This document shows, piece after piece, positions 6,746 to 12,502 of a DNA stretch of 12,502 nucleotides; within the stretch, counting starts at the first letter, position 1; each line of letters begins with the position of its first letter. The stretch spans positions 1 to 12,502 of the forward strand of contig NZ_NJPO01000152.1 in the NCBI RefSeq assembly GCF_002855795.1, given 5' to 3'. The position numbers and the translations under genes are program-made. The notes under the pieces are model-generated. The model had not been told where the DNA came from and ran no database searches. It saw only the letters and a program-made list of their open reading frames with translations. The DNA comes from Candidatus Palibaumannia cicadellinicola. Lineage in GTDB: Bacteria; Pseudomonadota; Gammaproteobacteria; Enterobacterales; Enterobacteriaceae.

Positions 6746-7006
6746 TTACATTCTATTAATTTGTGCAATTAGATTAGCTTTATAACGTGCTGCTTTGTTT
6801 TTATGAATTAAACCTTTACTAGCCTGGCGGTCAACTACCGGTTGCATGGCAGAAAAAGCACTTTGCGCCGCTTTTTTATCTCCAGTAGCAATAGCAGTGT
6901 AGACTTTTCTTACGAAAGTTCGCACCATTGAACGTCGGCTAGCATTGTGCTGACGACGTTTCTCAGACTGTATAGCACGTTTTTTAGCTGACTGGATGTT
7001 TGCCAA
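6746..7006 (-). CDS. rpsT: 30S ribosomal protein S20
   Basis: S20 binds the 5' domain of 16S rRNA and helps assemble the small subunit. The product has 86 residues (E. coli: 87), is very basic, and matches E. coli S20 along its length, including [18 protein letters not shown] and [15 protein letters not shown]. Translation starts at TTG 7006, with AGGAG (the complement of 7015-7019) 8 nt upstream. The E. coli gene also starts at UUG, where the weak start is linked to autoregulation, so this unusual start appears to be conserved. It lies between dnaJ and ribF in the same relative orientation as in E. coli, but nhaA, nhaR and the insertion sequences found there are gone. No clear terminator separates it from dnaJ. 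Confidence 0.97.
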   Translation of the reverse strand: MANIQSAKKRAIQSEKRRQHNASRRSMVRTFVRKVYTAIATGDKKAAQSAFSAMQPVVDRQASKGLIHKNKAARYKANLIAQINRM

Positions 7007-7143
7007 CGTTAAATCTCCTAAACAAAAATCTCATCAGAGAAGGAACATAATTTCCTTATAGATTCTATCAGTATCAACAGATAAAATACAACAAAGAAAA
7101 AACAATTAGCACCATAGGACCCGACTTGCGGTATTTCAAAGAT

Positions 7144-7172
7144 TAGAATAGCAAGTTAACCTGAGCTATAAT
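7144..7172 (+). promoter_or_regulatory. candidate sigma-70 promoter for ribF-ileS-lspA-ispH
   Basis: A perfect TATAAT lies at 7167-7172, about 30 nt before the ribF start. The -35 at 17-nt spacing (TAGAAT, 7144-7149) is poor, with 3 of 6 matches, and there is no extended -10 TG. The start would be near 7179. The rest of 7007-7201 also has to contain the leftward rpsT promoter(s); candidates such as TTGATA on the minus strand lack a well-spaced partner, so I did not call one. Confidence 0.5.
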
Positions 7173-7201
7173 CTGCCGATGTCCACTCTATTGAGCCTAA
7201 T

Positions 7202-8194
7202 ATGGAGCTGATTCGCGGCATACATAACTTACAGCCACGTCACCATGGCTGTGTGCTCACTATTGGCAATTTTGACGGGTTTCATCGTGGGCACCAGGCA
7301 CTTATAACTGAATTACAGGCTGAGGGGCGCCGCCGTAGGCTACCAGTTATGGTAATGATTTTTGAACCCCAGCCGCAAGAATATTTTTCTGGTGCTAAGG
7401 CGCAAGTACGTCTAACCCGTCTACGAGATAAAGTAAAATACCTGGCTGCGGCCGGAGTAGATGCGATATTATGCGTAGCGTTTAATAAACAATTTTCTAA
7501 CCTAAGCGCCCATGCGTTTTTATTTGATCTGGTAGTGCATAAGTTAGGAGGACGCTTTATTTGTGTTGGCGATGATTTTCACTTTGGCACAGGCCGCCAG
7601 GGAAATTTCACTATGCTACAGCATGCTGGTAGCAAGGTTGGTTTCGAGGTAATGCGCATCATTACCTATACAGAAGGGGGTAGACGTATTAGCAGCACCG
7701 CTGTACGCAAAGCACTATCGCAAGATCGTCTAGTTGAGGCTGAGACGCTGCTGGGTCACCTATACCGTATCTCAGGACGGGTAATCTATGGTGATGCACT
7801 AGGACGGACTATTGGCTTTCCTACAGCTAATGTCTCGCTTAAAGGACTACCGGTTCCATTGAATGGGGTTTATGCGGTACAGGTATACGGTGTAGCTAAA
7901 TATCCATTACCTGGGGTAGCTAATGTAGGTACCCGTCCTACAGTTACTAATAATTGTCAAAACCAACAAAATATGGAAGTCCATTTGCTCGATGCAACTT
8001 TGAACTTGTACGGTTGTCATCTAGAAGTGGTAATACGCGCTAAAGTGCGTAATGAACAACGTTTCGCCTCTCTAGAAGAATTAAAGCAACAAATAGCTAA
8101 TGATGTAGTGAGTACCCGTCACTATTTTGAGCTTGGACCGCAACGACCGCAACTAGCAGATTCAAACAGTAATAATAAACCGAGAATCGAATGA
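7202..8194 (+). CDS. ribF: bifunctional riboflavin kinase / FAD synthetase
   Basis: RibF phosphorylates riboflavin to FMN and then adenylylates FMN to FAD in the cytosol. The product has 330 residues (E. coli: 313). The N-terminal nucleotidyltransferase domain (about 1-185) has [10 protein letters not shown] at 22-31, containing the HxGH-type site His28/His31, and RRISSTAVR at 161-169. The C-terminal riboflavin kinase domain has [10 protein letters not shown] at 201-210 (the PTAN motif), NVGTRPT at 241-247 and the NEQRF region at 284-288. The start [10 protein letters not shown] matches E. coli; the ribosome site is weak (GAG at 7193-7195). About 16 residues rich in Asn, Pro and Gln extend beyond the E. 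coli C terminus, and the stop overlaps the ileS ATG as ATGA. It heads the operon, as in E. coli. Confidence 0.97.
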   Translation: MELIRGIHNLQPRHHGCVLTIGNFDGFHRGHQALITELQAEGRRRRLPVMVMIFEPQPQEYFSGAKAQVRLTRLRDKVKYLAAAGVDAILCVAFNKQFSNLSAHAFLFDLVVHKLGGRFICVGDDFHFGTGRQGNFTMLQHAGSKVGFEVMRIITYTEGGRRISSTAVRKALSQDRLVEAETLLGHLYRISGRVIYGDALGRTIGFPTANVSLKGLPVPLNGVYAVQVYGVAKYPLPGVANVGTRPTVTNNCQNQQNMEVHLLDATLNLYGCHLEVVIRAKVRNEQRFASLEELKQQIANDVVSTRHYFELGPQRPQLADSNSNNKPRIE

Positions 8195-11007
8195 ATGATT
8201 ATAAAAGTACTCTGAATTTACCATACACTCAATTTATGATGCGTGGCGATTTAGCAAGGCGTGAACCTATCATGCTACAACGTTGGTATAAAGAAGATTT
8301 ATATAGAACTATTCGCAAAGCGAAAAAGGGAAAACCAATCTTTTTGTTACACGACGGGCCACCGTATGCGAACGGCAGTATTCATATCGGTCACTCTGTT
8401 AATAAAATTCTTAAAGATATCATTATTAAGTATAAAATATTAATGGGCTACGACTCGCCATATGTGCCTGGCTGGGACTGCCACGGGCTACCTATTGAGC
8501 TTAAAGTAGAGCAACTAATTGGCAAACCTGGTGAAACAGTTAGCACTTCCGAGTTCCTTGTCGCTTGCCGACGTTATGCCGCTGAGCAGGTCACCTGGCA
8601 GAAAAAAGAGTTTATCCGCCTCGGCGTACTTGGGGACTGGGAAAACATTTATTTGACAATGGATTTTACCACAGAAGCCAATATCATCCGTGCGCTCAGT
8701 AAAATAATTGCTAACGGTCACTTGTATAAGGGCAATAAGCCAGTTCATTGGTGCATTGATTGCCGTTCAGCACTAGCAGAAGCAGAAGTAGAATATTACG
8801 ACTATACGTCGCTCTCTATCGATGTAACTTTTGCTGCGACCAATGCGCGCGCTGTTGCGGCTAAGTTCGGTGTGCAAGATTTTTCCCAGTCAGTTTCATT
8901 TTTAATCTGGACTACCACGCCTTGGACTATACCCGCTAACCGAGCTATATCTGTACATCCAGATTTAAACTATCAACTAGTTGAGGTTAATGGACAGGGT
9001 ATAATCTTAGCTGCAGATCTAGCGAATAGCGTGCTACAGCGGATAGGCAGAACTAACTGGACGGTACTTGGCACTGTAAAAGGAAGCTTGCTGGAGCTAC
9101 TGCGGTTCCATCATCCGTTTATGGGCTTTGATATCCCAGTAATTCTTAGCCAGCACGTAAACTTAAACGTTGGTACCGGCGCAGTCCATACTGCTCCTGG
9201 TCATGGTACAGACGATTATGTAATCGGTAGTAAGTACGGTCTGGAAGTAGCAAATTTAGTGGGTCCTGATGGCTGCTATCTACCTGGTACTTTTTCATCA
9301 CTTGACGGCATACCCATTTTTAATAGCAATAGCATCTTGATAAGTCTACTACAAGATAGTGGCACACTGTTGCATGCAGAAAAACTGCAGCACAGTTATC
9401 CACATTGCTGGCGCCATAAAACCCCGCTGATATTTCGTGCTACACCACAGTGGTTCATTAGTATGGATCAAAAAAACTTACGTCAAAAATCGCTGAAAGA
9501 AATCAACAGAATACAGTGGATCCCTAGCTGGAGCCAAACGCGCATTTATAATATGGTTGCTAATCGCCAAGACTGGTGTATTTCACGTCAACGCATTTGG
9601 GGTGTTCCAATGTCGTTATTCGTACATAACCACACTAACACATTACACCCGCAGACGGGCAAAATAATGGAAGAAGTAGCTAAACTAGTTGAGAAATATG
9701 GTATTCAGGCTTGGTGGGATCTAGATCCCGCTACAATATTAGGTAATGATGCGGCTAACTATAGCAAAATTACTGATACACTAGATGTATGGTTCGATTC
9801 AGGTTCGACACACTCGTCGGTTGTTGATGCGCGACCTGAATTTTATGGTCATGATGTAGATATGTATCTAGAAGGAACTGATCAGCATCGTGGCTGGTTT
9901 ATGTCATCGTTGATTAGCTCCACTGCTATAAAAGGTAAGGCGCCGTGCGGACAAGTACTGACCCATGGTTTTACCGTAGATGGTAATGGACGTAAGATGT
10001 CTAAATCTGTTGGTAATGTGGTAAGCCCACAGCAGGTAGTAGATAAATTCGGTGCAGATATTTTACGTTTGTGGGTAGCTTCTACCGGATATTCCGATGA
10101 AATGGCTATTTCAGATGAAATACTCAAAAGCTCCGCTGATACCTATCGTCGTATACGTAATACCGCGCGCTTCTTGCTAGCGAACCTAAATGGTTTCGAC
10201 CCAGTGCTACATAGCGTTAATCCCGACAAAATGATAGTATTAGATAGGTGGGCAGTCAGTAGAGCACAAGTTGCTCAAGAAGAAATAATAGCAGCTTACG
10301 AGAGCTATGACTTTCATAATGTAGTGCAACGTATTATGCAGTTCTGCTCGGTGGAAATGGGTTCTTTCTATCTAGATATCATTAAAGACCGCCAATATAC
10401 TACTAAATCTGATAGTATCGCCCGACGTAGCTGCCAAACGGCACTTTTTCATATCATCGAAGCGCTAGTACGATGGATAGCTCCGATTATATCGTTTACC
10501 GCCGACGAAATATGGGGGTTTATGCCTGGAACCCGTTCGCAGTATGTGTTCACTGAAGAGTGGTATCACTCCCTGTTAAAGCTAGATACCGTACAACCGA
10601 TGAATGATGCTTACTGGGACACATTGCTGCTGGTACGCAATGACGTCAATCAGGTAATTGAACAGGCGCGTACCAATAAACGTATTGGTAGTTCTCTGGA
10701 AGCACAAATAACGCTGTACTCAGAACCTCTTCTTGCTATGCAACTACGTAAACTAGGCGATGAGTTACACTTTGCATTGCTGACTTCAGCGGTACAAGTA
10801 GCTGATTATGCACATGCTGGCTCTGACACATTTCAAAGCAAGATACTGAAAGGACTCAAGATTGCCTTAAATAAGGCTACAGGTCAAAAATGCCCACGCT
10901 GCTGGCATTATGAAAAGGATATTGGACAGAATGCCGAACATCCTGAGATCTGTGGTCGTTGTGTTACTAATGTAATCGGCCCGGGCGAAGAGCGTAAGTT
11001 TGTCTAA
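8191..11007 (+). CDS. ileS: isoleucyl-tRNA synthetase
   Basis: IleS, a class Ia synthetase, charges tRNA-Ile and hydrolyses mischarged valine. The 938-residue product has the E. coli length, and landmarks fall at E. coli positions. The HIGH signature is at 65-68 and KMSKS at 602-606. The editing domain has TTTPW at 241-245 and Asp342. The C-terminal zinc module uses Cys901, Cys904, Cys921 and Cys924 (CPRC and CGRC). [13 protein letters not shown] and [13 protein letters not shown] in the catalytic core are also kept. The start overlaps the ribF stop by 4 nt (ATGA), which implies translational coupling, and the 3' end overlaps lspA by 8 nt. Nothing suggests decay. Confidence 0.99.
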   Translation: MNDYKSTLNLPYTQFMMRGDLARREPIMLQRWYKEDLYRTIRKAKKGKPIFLLHDGPPYANGSIHIGHSVNKILKDIIIKYKILMGYDSPYVPGWDCHGLPIELKVEQLIGKPGETVSTSEFLVACRRYAAEQVTWQKKEFIRLGVLGDWENIYLTMDFTTEANIIRALSKIIANGHLYKGNKPVHWCIDCRSALAEAEVEYYDYTSLSIDVTFAATNARAVAAKFGVQDFSQSVSFLIWTTTPWTIPANRAISVHPDLNYQLVEVNGQGIILAADLANSVLQRIGRTNWTVLGTVKGSLLELLRFHHPFMGFDIPVILSQHVNLNVGTGAVHTAPGHGTDDYVIGSKYGLEVANLVGPDGCYLPGTFSSLDGIPIFNSNSILISLLQDSGTLLHAEKLQHSYPHCWRHKTPLIFRATPQWFISMDQKNLRQKSLKEINRIQWIPSWSQTRIYNMVANRQDWCISRQRIWGVPMSLFVHNHTNTLHPQTGKIMEEVAKLVEKYGIQAWWDLDPATILGNDAANYSKITDTLDVWFDSGSTHSSVVDARPEFYGHDVDMYLEGTDQHRGWFMSSLISSTAIKGKAPCGQVLTHGFTVDGNGRKMSKSVGNVVSPQQVVDKFGADILRLWVASTGYSDEMAISDEILKSSADTYRRIRNTARFLLANLNGFDPVLHSVNPDKMIVLDRWAVSRAQVAQEEIIAAYESYDFHNVVQRIMQFCSVEMGSFYLDIIKDRQYTTKSDSIARRSCQTALFHIIEALVRWIAPIISFTADEIWGFMPGTRSQYVFTEEWYHSLLKLDTVQPMNDAYWDTLLLVRNDVNQVIEQARTNKRIGSSLEAQITLYSEPLLAMQLRKLGDELHFALLTSAVQVADYAHAGSDTFQSKILKGLKIALNKATGQKCPRCWHYEKDIGQNAEHPEICGRCVTNVIGPGEERKFV

Positions 11008-11512
11008 GCTAATACTTGGTACTTTAATATCGACTGGAATACCCTGGCTTTGGTTGACACTGGTAGTATTAGCAATGGATATCGGCAGCAAGCAGTGGGT
11101 TATGACTCATTTGAAGCTAGGAGAGTCGGTATCTGTTATGCCTTTTATCAATATTTTCTATACCCAGAACCCGGGCGCAGCTTTTAGTTTTTTGGCAGAT
11201 AAAGGTAGTTGGAATATTTGGGTTTTCGCGCTAATAGCTGTTATAATATCCGTGATCCTATCAGTCACAATGTACCGTTCAAATAATAGGGCCAGCATCA
11301 CAAACGTGTCTTATGCAATGATTATTGGCGGGGCATTAGGTAATCTATTAGACCGGATAACACATGGTGTGGTAATCGACTTTATTGATGTTTACGTTGA
11401 TACCTTGCACTGGCCAACTTTTAATATAGCTGATTCTAGTATCTGCATTGGTGCGGCGATAATAGTACGAGAAATTTACTTTCATCCTACTAAAAAACGC
11501 GGAGACGATTAA
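11000..11512 (+). CDS. lspA: lipoprotein signal peptidase (signal peptidase II)
   Basis: LspA is an inner-membrane aspartic protease that removes the signal peptide from diacylglyceryl-modified prolipoproteins. The 170-residue product has four hydrophobic segments (about 13-30, 72-92, 102-120 and 142-160). It keeps the conserved NPGAAFS at 57-63 and the catalytic aspartates Asp127 (in VVIDFID) and Asp145 (in FNIADSS), 18 apart as in E. coli. I chose TTG at 11000 because it restores the N terminus (STGIPWLWL aligns with STGLRWLWL of E. coli) and has GAAGAG at 10987-10992 upstream. The first ATG downstream (Met26) would cut off the first membrane helix. The start lies inside ileS (8-nt overlap). 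The stop overlaps the ispH ATG by 1 nt. The lipoprotein substrates lie outside this window. Confidence 0.96.
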   Translation: MSKLILGTLISTGIPWLWLTLVVLAMDIGSKQWVMTHLKLGESVSVMPFINIFYTQNPGAAFSFLADKGSWNIWVFALIAVIISVILSVTMYRSNNRASITNVSYAMIIGGALGNLLDRITHGVVIDFIDVYVDTLHWPTFNIADSSICIGAAIIVREIYFHPTKKRGDD

Positions 11513-12456
11513 TGCGCATTATACTTGCTAACCCACGTGGTTTTTGTGCTGGTGTCGACCGTGCAATAAGTATTGTAGAAAAGGCGATAGCAATTTATGG
11601 TGCGCCAATCTACGTGCGTCATGAAGTGGTGCATAATAGTTATGTTGTCAACGTATTACGCCATAAAGGTGCGATATTTATCGAACATCTTGACGATGTT
11701 CCAGATGGTTCTCTTCTAATTTTTTCTGCACATGGAGTTTCCCGAGTCGTACGTAACGAAGCACTTAGCCGTGATCTAACTGTTTTTGACGCCACTTGTC
11801 CGCTAGTTACTAAGGTACATATGAAAGTCGCACGCGCTAGCCGTAAAGGTACCGAAGTAATTTTGATTGGTCACCATGATCATGCTGAAGTAGAAGGAAC
11901 CATGGGACAATACAATAATGCAGCCGGCGGTATCTATCTGGTAGAGTCACCGGAAGATGTTTGGCAACTGCAGGTCAAAAGTGTCGATAATTTGTGCTTT
12001 ATAACCCAGACAACTCTTTCTGTAGATGATACCTCAAACGTGATTAATGCGCTGCGCCAGCGTTTCCCTTCTATCATCGGACCACGTAAAGATGATATTT
12101 GCTACGCAACAACTAACCGGCAAGAGGCAGTGCGTAATCTGACTATAGCTGCCGACATTGTGCTTGTAGTAGGTTCAAAAAATTCATCTAACTCTAATCG
12201 GTTAGCCGAACTAGCACAGCGTATTGGTAAACCTACGTATTTAATCGATAGCGCCAGTGATATCCAAGAAAGCTGGCTACAGGGAATGAATATTATTGGT
12301 GTAACCGCTGGCGCATCAGCTCCGAATATTATCGTCCTTCAAGTTATATCCAGGCTACAGTCGCTAGGCGCCGAGAGCGTTGAAGAACTGATAGGACGTA
12401 AAGAGAACATTAGATTTGAGGTCCCTAGATATCTAGCTAGATGTGAAATAAAGTAA
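11512..12456 (+). CDS. ispH: 4-hydroxy-3-methylbut-2-enyl diphosphate reductase
   Basis: IspH (LytB) performs the last step of the methylerythritol phosphate pathway, reducing HMBPP to isopentenyl and dimethylallyl diphosphate with a [4Fe-4S] cluster. The product has 314 residues (E. coli: 316). The cluster cysteines Cys12 (in [10 protein letters not shown]), Cys96 (in [11 protein letters not shown]) and Cys197 (in [10 protein letters not shown]) are all present. So are His41, His74, His124, Glu126 (in HAEVEG) and Thr167, which handle substrate and protons. [13 protein letters not shown] and GVTAGASAP complete the family signature. ATG at 11512 shares its A with the lspA stop. In E. coli fkpB lies between lspA and ispH; here it is absent. 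The last gene of the operon, it supports synthesis of quinones and undecaprenyl carriers. Confidence 0.98.
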   Translation: MRIILANPRGFCAGVDRAISIVEKAIAIYGAPIYVRHEVVHNSYVVNVLRHKGAIFIEHLDDVPDGSLLIFSAHGVSRVVRNEALSRDLTVFDATCPLVTKVHMKVARASRKGTEVILIGHHDHAEVEGTMGQYNNAAGGIYLVESPEDVWQLQVKSVDNLCFITQTTLSVDDTSNVINALRQRFPSIIGPRKDDICYATTNRQEAVRNLTIAADIVLVVGSKNSSNSNRLAELAQRIGKPTYLIDSASDIQESWLQGMNIIGVTAGASAPNIIVLQVISRLQSLGAESVEELIGRKENIRFEVPRYLARCEIK

Positions 12457-12502
12457 AGAGAATAGAATAGCAATAGCTTGATTACGGCACTTTTGACCAT
12501 TA
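12457..12502. other. noncoding end of the window after ispH
   Basis: Forty-six AT-rich bases follow the ispH stop. I see no terminator hairpin, tRNA or gene start in them. Confidence 0.5.

Noticed and set aside
10867..11091. Minus-strand open frame across the ileS-lspA junction
   Set aside because: Both sense genes are intact and conserved through this stretch, and the antisense product has no recognisable domain.
1..12502. Search for a mobile element, prophage, CRISPR array, toxin-antitoxin or defence system
   Set aside because: All long open frames are core housekeeping genes. I saw no transposase, long terminal repeat pair, regularly spaced repeat or paired small toxin-like genes.

Overview
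This window looks like part of the reduced chromosome of a gammaproteobacterium of the Enterobacterales, most likely an obligate insect endosymbiont. Every protein matches an Escherichia coli housekeeping protein almost end to end. GC is low (roughly 40% in genes by eye, lower between genes). The gene order is the E. coli order with blocks removed. A Baumannia-like sharpshooter symbiont is my best guess, from the moderate GC and the set of genes kept, but the sequence alone does not fix the genus. I see no mobile element, phage, CRISPR array, toxin system or foreign-looking gene.

Layout: (1) 110-1443: crp (+) converges on pabA (-). In E. coli yhfK and argD lie between them; here only 113 bp remain. 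(2) 1444-3622: dnaB (+), then a tRNA-Arg(CCU) gene, then a leader with an almost textbook sigma-32 promoter. (3) 3623-6731: the dnaK-dnaJ chaperone operon, with a foldable 100-bp spacer. (4) 6746-7006: rpsT (-), ending only 14 bp from dnaJ. (5) 7202-12456: ribF-ileS-lspA-ispH, a tightly packed operon in which each junction overlaps by 1 to 8 nt. E. coli fkpB is missing between lspA and ispH.

The genes cover core functions: global regulation (CRP), p-aminobenzoate/folate supply (PabA), the replicative helicase (DnaB), decoding of AGG (tRNA-Arg), protein folding (DnaK/DnaJ), the ribosome (S20), flavin cofactors (RibF), Ile-tRNA charging (IleS), lipoprotein maturation (LspA) and isoprenoid synthesis (IspH). 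Catalytic and ligand residues are intact throughout, and no gene is a clear pseudogene.

I found no undescribed multi-gene system. The points most worth a second look are small regulatory structures: a 21-codon leader ORF with a strong ribosome site that runs into the dnaB start and ends on a correctly phased A AAA AAG slippery heptamer; a dnaK-dnaJ spacer that can pair with the only strong ribosome-binding sequence before dnaJ; a MTK mini-ORF whose stop overlaps the crp ribosome site; and a sigma-32 promoter preserved at E. coli spacing.
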